From CAVYXZ01 sp965223835 (lineage in GTDB: Bacteria > Chloroflexota > Anaerolineae > Aggregatilineales > Phototrophicaceae): DNA of 64,000 nucleotides. Each line of letters opens with the position of its first letter. Position 1 is the first letter of the stretch. The stretch is taken from NCBI GenBank assembly GCA_965223835.1, contig CBDCXQ010000001.1, positions 4,030,001 through 4,094,000 on the forward strand, written 5' to 3'. The position numbers and the translations under genes were made by a program. The notes under the pieces were generated by a model, which was given only the letters and a program-made list of their open reading frames with translations, did not search any database and was not told where the DNA came from. Below, piece by piece: positions 34,142-42,935 of this stretch.

Positions 34142-35146
34142 TCAGGTTTGATTATCTTGTGCCACAGTAATGACTAAATTTCCCGCCTTCTGCCCGGTTT
34201 CGACATAGCGGTGAGCCTCGACAATTTGCGCTAATGGATAAGTTCGATCAATGATCGTTTTGATCTTGCCCGCCTCAATCAACTCTCTGAGGAAAATTAA
34301 ATCCTCAGCCGTTCCACTGGCGGTTTGCATCACGACTTGCTGGCTACTGGTCATTTTGGTCCACAACGCTGGGAGCATTTGTGGCGGCGGGTTTGCTAAG
34401 AGATAGATGCCATTTGGCGTGATTGATTTTGCGCTGTGGGAAAACGAAATCCTGCCGACAACATCGAAAATAATGTCGTAAACTTCACCATTTTGCGTAT
34501 AATCTTCCTGAGTGTAATCAATGACATGGTCGGCTCCAATTGAAAGCAGCATTTCCAGCTTCGCCCCGCTATCCACCGCCGTTACTTCGGCCCCAAAATG
34601 CTTAGCAAGCTGGACAGCAAACGTACCGATGCTGCCCCCGGCACCATTGATCAGAATTTTCTGCCCACGCTGAATATTACCTTTTCGCAGAAAATGTAAA
34701 GCATCGCGTCCACCAAACGGAACCGTAGCGGCCTCAGCAAACGTCATGTTAGCGGGCTTAATTTCGACGCCGCCTTCCATTTCACCCGGCGCTTCCGGCA
34801 GACAAATGTACTCGGCATTTGTACCAAACCCCAACCCGGTAGACCCAAATACCGGATCGCCTGCTTTAAACCGTGTGACATCTTTGCCGACTGCTTCAAC
34901 TTCGCCAGCGAGTTCAGTCCCCAAAATAGCGGTCCCACGTGGTTTGAGCAAGCCCAGCCATATCCGCATTGGGAGGCTAAGATAAATCGGAAATTTGAGG
35001 CTGCGCACTTCGCAATCCCCGGCGGTGACGGTGGTTGCAAAAATTTTTATCAGGATTTCATTATCTTTAGGCGTCGGTTTTTCCACCTCCTGCAGTTGCA
35101 GAACATCAGGTGGGCCGTATTTTGTCCACACCACCGCTCTCATCAT
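34142..35146 (-). CDS. NAD(P)H-dependent quinone oxidoreductase-type alcohol dehydrogenase (MDR)
   Basis: The 334-residue protein has the MDR GroES-like half (MRAVVWTKYGPPDVLQLQEVEKP) and the coenzyme half with ILINGAGGSIGTFAVQLAKHFGAEVTAVDSGAK. The zinc-binding residues of true alcohol dehydrogenases are absent, so it belongs with zeta-crystallin/quinone reductases. It reduces quinones or enals in the cytoplasm. Starts 35146 and 35143 are adjacent ATGs; upstream residues from 35176 are unlikely. It precedes the LuxR gene on the same strand. Confidence 0.85.
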   Translation of the reverse strand: MMRAVVWTKYGPPDVLQLQEVEKPTPKDNEILIKIFATTVTAGDCEVRSLKFPIYLSLPMRIWLGLLKPRGTAILGTELAGEVEAVGKDVTRFKAGDPVFGSTGLGFGTNAEYICLPEAPGEMEGGVEIKPANMTFAEAATVPFGGRDALHFLRKGNIQRGQKILINGAGGSIGTFAVQLAKHFGAEVTAVDSGAKLEMLLSIGADHVIDYTQEDYTQNGEVYDIIFDVVGRISFSHSAKSITPNGIYLLANPPPQMLPALWTKMTSSQQVVMQTASGTAEDLIFLRELIEAGKIKTIIDRTYPLAQIVEAHRYVETGQKAGNLVITVAQDNQT

Positions 35147-35296
35147 TATTCCCCCATTTGGCTTTGATCCTGCCATAATTGTTCATGCGCCACTTTCCTG
35201 GAATACGCAGCAGCACGCATTCAGGTTGCTCTGATTTCTGCTTCAGGATGTAGATGTAGTTCGCTTCACGATTCGCCACCAACCAGCAGTAACAGT

Positions 35297-35809
35297 TCAA
35301 ACATCTGAAAAATTCCCCTGCGAATAGACCAACTGTGCCAAAACAAAAGCCGCCTGAAACAAATTAAGCACAAGAGCCGTCAGATAAAAAGCGGGGCCTA
35401 AATCTGGATATCGACCAAGCACAGCTAATACCAGAGGAACCTGCATGGGAACTTCGAGCAAAAGCCAGAAAAAGGCGGCCACCACCGGATTAGATCGCGT
35501 CCGCGCCACCATGAGCGCTCGGTTCTCAGGCTGCCGCGCGGAAAAAACGATCACAATCCAGATGAGAATAAGAAAGATAAGGCTACAAATAGCCCAGAGA
35601 TTGTGTCCGGTGATCCCGTAACGGCTCAGGCCAACTGGAATGAGCGCAGCAACGATCACGACCAACCCAATGGTGACGACTGCCCGAATCAGCCCCAGTT
35701 GGGCAGACTCAATTTGGGTTGAGCGCGTAACACTGATGAGCGCCCCGAAACCCACAAACGTCCCCGCGATGCCAGCGATCGCAATCAGCAAATTCATGTC
35801 TTCTGCCAA
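35297..35809 (-). CDS. Four/five-helix membrane protein, unknown
   Basis: The 170-residue product is mostly membrane helices (LLIAIAGIAGTFVGFGALISVT; LGLIRAVVTIGLVVIVAALIPVGL; LWAICSLIFLILIWIVIVFSA; VAAFFWLLLEVPMQVPLVLAVLG; AFYLTALVLNLFQAAFVLAQLVY). GGAGG sits six bases before a TTG at 35809, which is favoured over ATG 35797. No family was recognised. The 120-base gap to the oxidoreductase gene holds a short same-strand open frame with no ribosome site. Confidence 0.6.
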   Translation of the reverse strand: MAEDMNLLIAIAGIAGTFVGFGALISVTRSTQIESAQLGLIRAVVTIGLVVIVAALIPVGLSRYGITGHNLWAICSLIFLILIWIVIVFSARQPENRALMVARTRSNPVVAAFFWLLLEVPMQVPLVLAVLGRYPDLGPAFYLTALVLNLFQAAFVLAQLVYSQGNFSDV

Positions 35810-35977
35810 ATTTCGCCTCCCAAAGACCGGTGATCAATCAGGCTAATTCTACCGAAAGGCATCAGACAAATCTAAATCCACCGACAAATGCAACCTTCAG
35901 TAAGCGGGTTCACCGCTCAACGCCACAGCGCTACTCTGGACTAAATCGAGTACGACTCGAAATTTGACCCGAAGTTA

Positions 35978-36097
35978 TGTTATAATATTGCATGTGGAAT
36001 TGCGCAGCTAACTTGAAACCAACACCCCATCAATCCCAAACCAAATGTTGCTTCATTTGGCTGCTGCAACCAAAAAGACCCGCTCACATGCGGGTCT
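35978..36097 (+). ncRNA. Candidate small RNA with extended -10 promoter and terminator hairpin
   Basis: An extended -10 (TGTTATAAT, 35978-35986) stands in the non-coding gap. It is followed by a perfect hairpin CCAAATG-TTGCTT-CATTTGG (36041-36060) and an 8-bp hairpin AGACCCGC-TCACAT-GCGGGTCT (36076-36097), then TTGCTTATTTT. A transcript of about 105-110 bases from about 35993 is suggested. There is no convincing -35 and the second hairpin also serves the opposite-strand gene, so this is only a candidate. Confidence 0.35.
36072..36097 (-). terminator. Intrinsic terminator of the nfeD-stomatin operon
   Basis: On the minus strand AGACCCGC-ATGTGA-GCGGGTCT is followed by TTTTTGG. It lies nine bases past the stop of the stomatin-like gene, the classic position and form of a Rho-independent terminator. 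Confidence 0.75.
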
Positions 36098-36105
36098 TGC
36101 TTATT

Positions 36106-37032
36106 TTAGCGGTCGGGGGTGGCAATCGTTTTTGCCGATTGTCCGTTCATGCTACCCGCAAATTGCTGGGTTAACTTGATGAGTTCCACCGGCAGGACAA
36201 ATTTGGTCGATTCACTGGTGCCGATCTCGTTCAGGGTGTTCATGTATTGTAGATACATGGTATTGGCGCTGGCGAGATGGGCTTCTTCTTCAATCGCCTT
36301 TAACGCCGCTGCGAAACCCTGTGCCCGCAATAGTTGCGCCTGGCGTTCACCTTCGGCTTCTAACACAGCCGACTGCCGTAGCCCTTCCGACCGTAAAATC
36401 GCTGCCTGTTTTTCACCCTCGGCAACGGCGATCGCAGCTTCCCGTTCACCGCTGGCGCGGGTGACCAGGGCCCGGCGTTCCCGTTCGGCGGTCATCTGGC
36501 GATTCATCGCATCCTGAACCTCACGCGGCGGCTCGATCTCGCGAATCTCGACGCTCGTGATTTTCAGACCCCAGCGCTCGGTCACTTCGTCCAGCTTGAC
36601 TCGCAGCGTATCATTAATCTGTTCGCGTTTCGAGAGCACATCATCCAGCGAAATATCACCGATAACCGCCCGTAACGTGGTCGTCGCAATGTTGGTTGAT
36701 GCCCGGACCACATGGTCCACTGCGATGACCGATAACTTGGGATCAACGACCCGATAGTACACCAGAAAGTCAATCGCGATGGGGGCGTTGTCCTGCGTAA
36801 TGGCGGTTTGAGCGGGGATGTCCAGGAATTTCTCGCGCATATCAACCTTGATTGCACTTTCCAGCAGCGGGATGACGATCGTCAGGCCTGGCCCACGCGT
36901 CCCGGCATATCGCCCCAGCGCGAGGATAACGAGCCGTTCATATTCCGCGACAATCCGAAATGTGCGTACCACAATGTAAAAAATGAAAAGAACAATCCCA
37001 ATGACGATCAGCGGTGTAACTTCTCCCATCAT
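36106..37032 (-). CDS. SPFH/stomatin-like membrane protein
   Basis: The 308-residue protein has one N-terminal membrane helix (PLIVIGIVLFIFYIVV) and a band-7/SPFH domain (FRIVAEYERLVILALGRYAGTRGPGL, MREKFLDIPAQTAITQDNAPI, VRASTNIATTTLRAVIGDISLDD). A long coiled coil rich in Ala, Glu and Arg follows (REAAIAVAEGEKQAAILRSEGLRQ). Such proteins form large membrane rings that protect or organise membrane proteases. GAGGAG of the upstream nfeD stop region serves as its ribosome site. It is paired with NfeD as in most bacteria. Confidence 0.9.
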   Translation of the reverse strand: MMGEVTPLIVIGIVLFIFYIVVRTFRIVAEYERLVILALGRYAGTRGPGLTIVIPLLESAIKVDMREKFLDIPAQTAITQDNAPIAIDFLVYYRVVDPKLSVIAVDHVVRASTNIATTTLRAVIGDISLDDVLSKREQINDTLRVKLDEVTERWGLKITSVEIREIEPPREVQDAMNRQMTAERERRALVTRASGEREAAIAVAEGEKQAAILRSEGLRQSAVLEAEGERQAQLLRAQGFAAALKAIEEEAHLASANTMYLQYMNTLNEIGTSESTKFVLPVELIKLTQQFAGSMNGQSAKTIATPDR

Positions 37033-37034
37033 GT

Positions 37035-37655
37035 TTACTCCTCATGTCCATTCAGGCGGGCGCGTTTACGCTTGACGCCTTCGACCAAAATATTCAAGCC
37101 TTCGCGATCAACCACGATCACATCATCGCCCGGTTCGAGCGGATAATCACTGGTTGCCGTCCATAATTCACCACGCACATTGACCGTGCCGGTGGGGTCC
37201 AACGCCTTCACCACCCGGCCCCGTGAGCCTACCAGTTGCGATTCAGCATCCAGCAGCGGTTGTTGCCGTGTGCGTTCCAGAATCGGTATAAGCGCATAGC
37301 GGTGATAGGCCAACGCAACTACAATCGTCAGGGCGATCACAGCGGGTGAAACCGGTGCGCCGGGAAGCATGAACCAGCCGCCAATAGCCTGTAACACCAG
37401 CCCGCCTACCGCAAGGGGGACAAACTGGCGCTTGACGAAGGGCATGACAATAAAGCTCAACACCCCCACCACCAGCAATATAACCGCGCCCCAATTGGTC
37501 GGCATCTGGTTCAACAGCAGTGCGACCCCCACCAGCGTCGCGATTGCCACTGCTTCCAGCAAACCGGTGCCCGGTATGTAGGTTGCGGTGACGCCCAGCC
37601 ACAGGCTGAAGACCAGCGCCAGATAGAGCAATGTGGGATCAATCGGGAACATCAA
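37035..37655 (-). CDS. NfeD-family membrane protein
   Basis: The 206-residue protein has about five membrane helices in its first 120 residues and a C-terminal OB-fold domain (SQLVGSRGRVVKALDPTGTVNVRGELWTATSDYPLEPGDDVIVVDREGLNILVEGVK), the NfeD soluble domain. It probably binds the SPFH protein encoded three bases downstream. This is the short form without the N-terminal ClpP-like protease domain. AAGGAG precedes the ATG pair at 37655/37652. Confidence 0.88.
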   Translation of the reverse strand: MMFPIDPTLLYLALVFSLWLGVTATYIPGTGLLEAVAIATLVGVALLLNQMPTNWGAVILLVVGVLSFIVMPFVKRQFVPLAVGGLVLQAIGGWFMLPGAPVSPAVIALTIVVALAYHRYALIPILERTRQQPLLDAESQLVGSRGRVVKALDPTGTVNVRGELWTATSDYPLEPGDDVIVVDREGLNILVEGVKRKRARLNGHEE

Positions 37656-37854
37656 AATTCTCCTTAGACCCTAATCCCGTTACCCTCATTATATAATTAT
37701 TTCCCCCGAAAAACCCGCGAATCATTGGGGGTGTGGGTGATTTAATTATCAGTTTGATTATTTGTGTTTGAATCAGGATTGTTTTTTTGGTGATGGTCGG
37801 CAGATTGGGGACTCCGGCAAGTGAGTGTGTACTATACGCGGAAGGAGATTACCT

Positions 37855-38706
37855 ATGACAACTGTTGGTTTGATCTCAGATACCCATATGCCCAAACGTT
37901 GGCCCAGCCTGCCACCGGGAGTTTTTGACATCTTCGCGGGTGTTGATCTGATTTTACACGCCGGAGATGTGGGGGAATTGTGGGTACTGGACCAGTTGAG
38001 CACCATAGCACCAGTGGTCGCCGTGCATGGCAATGACGAAACCGCCGAGGCGATTGCGGCTATACCATTTCTACATACGCTTGTAATCGCCGGGCAGCGC
38101 TTGACAATCACCCACGGGCATTTTCAAGACCCAGCCGCCGAACGCGCCCAACGCCAGAATGATGATTGGCAACCCAAACTGACCCAACTGACAAATTCTG
38201 CTCACCAGCACGGCGCAAATCTCATGATAATCGGGCATATGCATATTCCGCTGGCGATTGAGCACGAAGGCGTTCTGATTATCAACCCCGGCGCGATTGC
38301 TTCCGCAAATCTGTTGACACGCCAGACGGTACAAACGGTTGCCCGCTTACAGCTACAACCGAATACGCCACCCGCCATCCAGCACTATGATGTCAACACG
38401 CGGCGGCCTTATCAACCGCAAATTGACTGGGACGCCGGTTTCAAAGCAGCGCAGGCCCAGTTCACTGCGTCGATTGCTGCGCCGGATTTACAAGCGGAGT
38501 ATGATTGGTTATTGCGCGAAGTGTATCCGCTGGCCCCACAATACATTGAAAGCGTCCTGCTACCATTATCCCATGAATGTTGGGCCGGAACGCGCGACCT
38601 GATCTCACTGGCTGATCTGGTCCAAGCCCTCTACAATGGCCCAGAATCACCCCCACATCTGATCGCCAAAATGCGCGAATCACCGACGTTGCGGCAATAT
38701 CTATAG
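37855..38706 (+). CDS. YfcE-type metallophosphoesterase with C-terminal extension
   Basis: ATG 37855 has AAGGAG at seven bases. The first 165 residues are a YfcE-like phosphodiesterase: LISDTHMPKRW, LILHAGDVGELW, VHGNDET, LTITHGHF, IIGHMHIPL and IINPGAIAS hold the metal ligands. The last 110 residues form a separate extension (FKAAQAQFTASIAAP...) of unknown fold. The end overlaps the convergent hydrolase gene by six bases. It probably cleaves a cyclic or other phosphodiester. Confidence 0.83.
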   Translation: MTTVGLISDTHMPKRWPSLPPGVFDIFAGVDLILHAGDVGELWVLDQLSTIAPVVAVHGNDETAEAIAAIPFLHTLVIAGQRLTITHGHFQDPAAERAQRQNDDWQPKLTQLTNSAHQHGANLMIIGHMHIPLAIEHEGVLIINPGAIASANLLTRQTVQTVARLQLQPNTPPAIQHYDVNTRRPYQPQIDWDAGFKAAQAQFTASIAAPDLQAEYDWLLREVYPLAPQYIESVLLPLSHECWAGTRDLISLADLVQALYNGPESPPHLIAKMRESPTLRQYL

Positions 38707-39546
38707 CGTATGCAACCACTCAGCGATGATCCTACTCGTCGCTTCGGGCGCAGCGAGGGGGAACAGATGTCCATAGCCCGGCAGAGTCTGGTGAGTCGCA
38801 TTCGGCAACAATTCTTGCACCTGTTGGCTGGTTGCTTCCAGATAAGTGTCGCTGGTGCCGCCGCGAATAATGAGTGTCGGCAGTAAGCCATTGAGCCGGA
38901 GCAAATCGTCCCAGGTATCAGGATAAAGAGATTGATAATAATAGGCTTCCCATTCACGCGGCCAGGTCAATTCCAGACCATTCCCATCTGCTGCCGGGTG
39001 CGTCAGGCTTTCCGTGTAAAGGCGGACACCGTCGTCGGACCAATCTTTGAACAGCGGTTTGCCACGCCAGTAAGTGTAGGCTTCGTCTACATCCGCAAAG
39101 CGATGTCGTCGGTTTAGCGCCATTTCGACCAGTGGAAATGGCGGTACGCCGCCCTGTGCGCGTACCTCCTGGATAGCTTGCATGATGTTGCGCGGCAGGA
39201 TGGTGGGGTCCAGCAGAATCAAGGCGCGAAAGCGGGTCGTATCTTCCAGCACAGCCAGCAGCGAGGCCACCGCACCAAACGAATGCCCGATGGCAATCGC
39301 GTCTTTGAGTTCATATTGGCGTAAGCCTGATAATAAATCGTGAGCGACTTCGCGCCAGGTACCAATATCCTTCGGTGGCGGGCCGATTTGCGGCCAGAGC
39401 GCACGCGGTGGTAGACTAACCACTTGATATTCGGCCATAAACGGTTCGAATAACGGGCGATACGTCTGGGGTGGAAAGCCGTTCGCCAGCGCGATATGCA
39501 TCACCGCGCCGGTTCCGCCCAGCTTCAACAATGGTTGTTGTGTCAT
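38701..39546 (-). CDS. Alpha/beta hydrolase
   Basis: The 281-residue protein has the oxyanion-loop region at MHIALANGFPPQTYRPLFEPF, the nucleophile elbow AIGHSFGAVASLLA (Ser near residue 88), an acidic strand end in LPTLIIRGGTSDTYLE and the catalytic His in LPGYGHLFPLAAPE. A cap domain lies between. It cleaves an ester or amide of unknown identity. AGGAG is seven bases before ATG 39546. It stands alone between two plus-strand genes. Confidence 0.85.
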   Translation of the reverse strand: MTQQPLLKLGGTGAVMHIALANGFPPQTYRPLFEPFMAEYQVVSLPPRALWPQIGPPPKDIGTWREVAHDLLSGLRQYELKDAIAIGHSFGAVASLLAVLEDTTRFRALILLDPTILPRNIMQAIQEVRAQGGVPPFPLVEMALNRRHRFADVDEAYTYWRGKPLFKDWSDDGVRLYTESLTHPAADGNGLELTWPREWEAYYYQSLYPDTWDDLLRLNGLLPTLIIRGGTSDTYLEATSQQVQELLPNATHQTLPGYGHLFPLAAPEATSRIIAEWLHTL

Positions 39547-39630
39547 TAATGGCTCCTGAGTACCTTGTTCTATTTTACACTGCCGTATCGCCGACTTCAG
39601 GATGCCATCATAGTACAGAGGAGGATGTTT

Positions 39631-40149
39631 ATGAACATTAAAAAGATGTCGCTAGGTCTCGTTTTTCTATTTTTGCTCAGTGTACTGATTTCTGGCGTGT
39701 TGGTCGCCCAGGATGATATGGATGAAGGTGAAATGGACCCCGGCTTATTGACGGTGTCCAGTGAATTGACCTTTGACGAAACCGTTGCCAGCGCTCAGGA
39801 AATTCTTGAGGCTGAAGGATTCGGGATTCCGCTGGTGCTAGATCATCAGGCCAATGCAGCCCGCGTTGATCTGGAATTGCTGCCAACGACGTTGATTCTA
39901 TTCGGAAATCCGATGGTGGGCACCAGCCTGATGCAGGAATCGCGCTCAATGGCGATTGACCTGCCGCAGAAGTTCTTGATCTGGGAAGATGAGGATGGGG
40001 CCGTGTTTATTACCTACAATGATCCCGTTTATGCCGGGGCACGCCACGGTGTCACCGAGCAGGATGGCAAACTTGAGGCAATCAGCGAACGTTTGCAAGG
40101 GTTGGCGGAAATGATCGCGGTTACACCTCCCATGTCTGACAGCGAGTAA
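39631..40149 (+). CDS. Exported DUF302-family protein
   Basis: GAGGAGG precedes ATG 39631. A signal peptide (LGLVFLFLLSVLISGVLVAQ) and acidic linker (DDMDEGEMDPG) precede a DUF302 domain: TFDETVASAQEILEAEGFGIPLVLDHQANA, ELLPTTLILFGNPMVGTSLMQ and AIDLPQKFLIWEDEDGAVFITYNDP. Part of this family is linked to periplasmic sulfur-oxidation or redox stress, but its activity is not defined. There is no nearby partner on the same strand. Confidence 0.8.
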   Translation: MNIKKMSLGLVFLFLLSVLISGVLVAQDDMDEGEMDPGLLTVSSELTFDETVASAQEILEAEGFGIPLVLDHQANAARVDLELLPTTLILFGNPMVGTSLMQESRSMAIDLPQKFLIWEDEDGAVFITYNDPVYAGARHGVTEQDGKLEAISERLQGLAEMIAVTPPMSDSE

Positions 40150-40220
40150 CCCCAGTTTATCGTTAGCCATCGGTGCTGGTACAGCCGCCACTGAAAGCAG
40201 ATGCTGTACCAGCTAACTCG

Positions 40221-40700
40221 TCAACACGGCAGCACAAAATAATATCCCTGCTCCCCACTATCCCGGTGCTGCGGTTGGGCACAAAATCCCAGCTTGAGCT
40301 TCACCTGATAATTCGCGACTTTATCAACCGTACTCCAGGAACGAACCTGATAACAGCCCAGGTCACGGGCGTGCTGGATGGCAGCTTGTTGTAATCGAGT
40401 GCCAATCCCCCGGCGGCGGTAGGTTTCAAGAACGGCGAAGGCCAGAATTTTCGCCTCAGTGAGCGGTTCAGCATCTAATGTCAAAACTGGGCAGTCATCA
40501 CCGGGGCCGATGTATTGCAAGGCAAAGCGCAGAAAGCCCACGATGGTGTCACCATCTAGTGCAACAAACACTCGCGTGCCCCGATGAAAGTCAAACACGC
40601 ACTCCACTTCCCGCTGCTGCTTTTCGCCCGCAGCACATGCGATCAATTCCACCCAGCGCGGATGATCGCGCCACCACTGCTCAATAACAATGTCTGCCAT
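40221..40700 (-). CDS. GNAT-family N-acetyltransferase
   Basis: The 159-residue product has the GNAT core: VFVALDGDTIVGFLRFA, KILAFAVLETYRRRGIGTRLQQAAIQHARDLGC with the acetyl-CoA pyrophosphate loop RRRGIG, and YQVRSWSTVDK...KLGF. The substrate is unknown. It has its own promoter at 40750-40779 and lies alone. Confidence 0.82.
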   Translation of the reverse strand: MADIVIEQWWRDHPRWVELIACAAGEKQQREVECVFDFHRGTRVFVALDGDTIVGFLRFALQYIGPGDDCPVLTLDAEPLTEAKILAFAVLETYRRRGIGTRLQQAAIQHARDLGCYQVRSWSTVDKVANYQVKLKLGFCAQPQHRDSGEQGYYFVLPC

Positions 40701-40749
40701 GACCGAATTTAAACCCTCTTATATTTTTATGGCCCTTTATAATTCGACC

Positions 40750-40779
40750 ATTCTAATCACCAGCGTGATCTACTGTCAA
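40750..40779 (-). promoter_or_regulatory. Promoter of the GNAT gene
   Basis: The minus strand reads TTGACA (40774-40779), an 18-base spacer, then TAGAAT (40750-40755). It gives a leader of about 43 bases to ATG 40700. Confidence 0.55.
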
Positions 40780-40928
40780 ACATCAGGCTAGAATAAGTGA
40801 CTTTTGATTAGCTCAAACCGATGCAACAGGCATATACAAGCCGCAAATTCGACTTTCCCGTATAATGCAACCTAAGTGTGAGCCATACCTAATTGCATCT
40901 CACCACACCCTGCTGGAAGTGTGCGCCT

Positions 40929-41447
40929 ATGCCTGATTTCACCATCCGCGAAGCCCGTCCCGCAGACGCCGCCGCCATCATTGCCCATGTGAAGCGCGTC
41001 GCCGACGAACCCAATAACGGCATCTCGATGTCTTCAGCGGCTGAATTCGCCTTCACGGTGGAAGAAGAGGTTACGATGATTCGTGAAGCGGCTGAGGCTG
41101 ATAACCGATTAATGATCGTGGCCGAAGCCGGGGGCGAACTGATTGGCTCAGCGAATTGTTTTGGCGGGCAACGGGGCTATGCGCAGACCCTGAGCCTCGG
41201 CATTACGGTACGCCGCGAATGGCGCGGGCAGGGCGTGGGCCGGGCCATGCTGCAATTCATGATTGACTGGTGTCGGGCAAATCCGGCTGTGCATCGTCTG
41301 GAATTATGGGTTTTCCCGGATAACCCCGCCGCGATTCATCTCTACGAGAAAATGGGCTTCCAGCATGAGGGTAACCGCCGGGCATCATATCGGAAGGATG
41401 GGGAGTTTAAAGACCTGTTATTGATGGGCATGCTGTTTGAGCGTTAA
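40929..41447 (+). CDS. GNAT-family N-acetyltransferase
   Basis: The roughly 172-residue product begins MPDFTIREARPADAAAI, a frequent GNAT opening, and contains LSLGITVRREWRGQGVGRAMLQFMIDWCRA with the CoA loop RGQGVG and LWVFPDNPAAIHLYEKMGFQHEGNRR. The layout resembles RimJ/RimL- or PseH-like acetyltransferases. ATG 40929 is preferred to a TTG at 40893. Its stop overlaps the start of the following glycosyltransferase gene. Confidence 0.83.
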   Translation: MPDFTIREARPADAAAIIAHVKRVADEPNNGISMSSAAEFAFTVEEEVTMIREAAEADNRLMIVAEAGGELIGSANCFGGQRGYAQTLSLGITVRREWRGQGVGRAMLQFMIDWCRANPAVHRLELWVFPDNPAAIHLYEKMGFQHEGNRRASYRKDGEFKDLLLMGMLFER

Positions 41448-42255
41448 ACTGTCGGTTGTCATCGTCAACTACAACACCTGGGATCATCTCCAGGTGTGCC
41501 TGACCGCGCTGAAAAACAGCACCCTGCAACCGGAGATTATTGTCGTCGATAACGATGGCAGTGCAAGCGCAGTGAATACCCGCTTTCCCGATGTACGTCG
41601 GCTCCCGCAAAGTCAGAATCAGTGGTTCTGCGGCGGCAATAACGTTGGGATCGCGGCAGCGCAAGGTGAATATGTCTTGCTGCTCAACCCGGATACTGCA
41701 CCCCAGCCTGATGCGCTGCAAGTCATGGTCACATTCATGGAGGACAATCCGACCTATAGGGGCGTAACCCTGCAATTGCGTTACCCGGATGGTACGATTC
41801 AGCGGACCGGGTCGCACATTCCGACTTACCCCTATCTGCTGTTGAATCATACACTGCTTGGCTGGTTTTTATGGGGTTGGCGCAACCGATTGAATGCGCA
41901 GCATTGGTATGCGGATTGGGATCGTACATCCGATCGTGATATTGAGGTGCTGCCGGGGTCGTGTCTGCTGATGCGGCGGGATGACCTCACCTTGACTGCC
42001 GATTGTCTGCTCTATTTTCCCGAAGATGATTTGGCCCAGCGTTACCGTGAGGAACGCTTTCGTTTCCTTAGCACCACCTTCATCACGCATCATGAAAAAT
42101 CCGTCACGCAGTCCTGGCTGGCGACCCTTGTCTATTATCGCGACCTCCTGCGCTATACCCGACGCTATCACGGGGCCATGGCAGCAGCAACATTGTGGGT
42201 GTTGTCGCGGCCCCTGTTGTGGGGGATGGGCATCAAGCGCTGGCTGTTCCGCTAG
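41437..42255 (+). CDS. Family 2 glycosyltransferase
   Basis: The 272-residue product opens KLSVVIVNYNTWDHLQVCL, with a GT-A core: IIVVDNDGSA, GGNNVGIAAAQGEYVLLLNPDTAPQP (the DXD-like NPD metal site) and SCLLMRRDDLTL followed by FPEDDLAQRY as the acceptor-side acidic residues. It resembles rhamnosyltransferase-type enzymes. The start is uncertain: TTG 41437 overlaps the GNAT stop by 11 bases. No other glycan gene is adjacent. Confidence 0.82.
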   Translation: MSVKLSVVIVNYNTWDHLQVCLTALKNSTLQPEIIVVDNDGSASAVNTRFPDVRRLPQSQNQWFCGGNNVGIAAAQGEYVLLLNPDTAPQPDALQVMVTFMEDNPTYRGVTLQLRYPDGTIQRTGSHIPTYPYLLLNHTLLGWFLWGWRNRLNAQHWYADWDRTSDRDIEVLPGSCLLMRRDDLTLTADCLLYFPEDDLAQRYREERFRFLSTTFITHHEKSVTQSWLATLVYYRDLLRYTRRYHGAMAAATLWVLSRPLLWGMGIKRWLFR

Positions 42256-42295
42256 CCTGCAAAATATTGCCCTAGATGCAGAATGAATCCGTTAG

Positions 42296-42769
42296 CTATT
42301 CCCGCAAATCAATGACCCGCTCGGTCACCGGTGATGACAACACAATCGAGGTCGTCGTCTGTCCGTAGGCCCCGAATTGGCCGATTAACTGCTCCAGGTC
42401 AGCGGTTGAGGCGGTTGCCAGCCGAATGATGACACAATCGTCGCCAGTCACATGATCGCACGACAGTACCGACGGACAATTCCGTACCAATTTGAGAATC
42501 TGTTTATAGCGATCTCCCGGATACCGCACGCGCAAAATAGCGACAAGCGGCAGTCCCAGCTTGGTTACGTCGACATTGGCGCTGTAGCCCGTAATGACTC
42601 CGGCTTCCTCCAAGCGATGCACCCGTTCCGCAACGGCAGGCGACGATAACCCCACCCGCCGCCCGATTTCGGCATAGGTCAAACGCGCGTCCTTTTGCAG
42701 TTCGCTGAGAATATGCCAGTCGACATCATCTAATGTTTTATGCGTACTTTCGATATTAAAGTATTGCAT
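42296..42769 (-). CDS. Lrp/AsnC-family transcriptional regulator
   Basis: The 157-residue regulator has an N-terminal HTH (LDDVDWHILSELQKDARLTYAEIGRRVGLSSPAVAERVHRLEEAGVITGYSANVD) and a C-terminal RAM domain (LPLVAILRVRYPGDRY...VLSCDHVTGDDCVIIRLA). It senses an amino acid or related ligand. It is divergent from the small gene at 42936, and a 10-bp inverted repeat between them is a likely operator. AGGT precedes ATG 42769. Confidence 0.88.
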   Translation of the reverse strand: MQYFNIESTHKTLDDVDWHILSELQKDARLTYAEIGRRVGLSSPAVAERVHRLEEAGVITGYSANVDVTKLGLPLVAILRVRYPGDRYKQILKLVRNCPSVLSCDHVTGDDCVIIRLATASTADLEQLIGQFGAYGQTTTSIVLSSPVTERVIDLRE

Positions 42770-42799
42770 GATTTATACCTTTGAATAGCAGGTTCAAAC

Positions 42800-42833
42800 A
42801 CCTAAATACTTCGCTAAACGCATGTATTTAGGT
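42800..42833. promoter_or_regulatory. Inverted repeat in the lrp intergenic region
   Basis: ACCTAAATAC (42800-42809), 14 bases, GTATTTAGGT (42824-42833): a perfect 10-bp inverted repeat between the Lrp gene and the divergent small gene. A further TAAATAC occurs near 42860. Position and AT-rich symmetry suggest the regulator's own operator; this is inference. Confidence 0.5.
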
Positions 42834-42935
42834 CGATATTCAGCTTATCATAAGGTTGTTAAATACACAATTTCACATCTGGGGACGTTAGTGGTTATAA
42901 GGGTGTACAGCAATCACAAGGGGCATGAATGCATC

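Noticed and set aside
35106..35300. 64-codon minus-strand open frame
   Set aside because: It overlaps the oxidoreductase start and lacks a ribosome site or family pattern; treated as intergenic.
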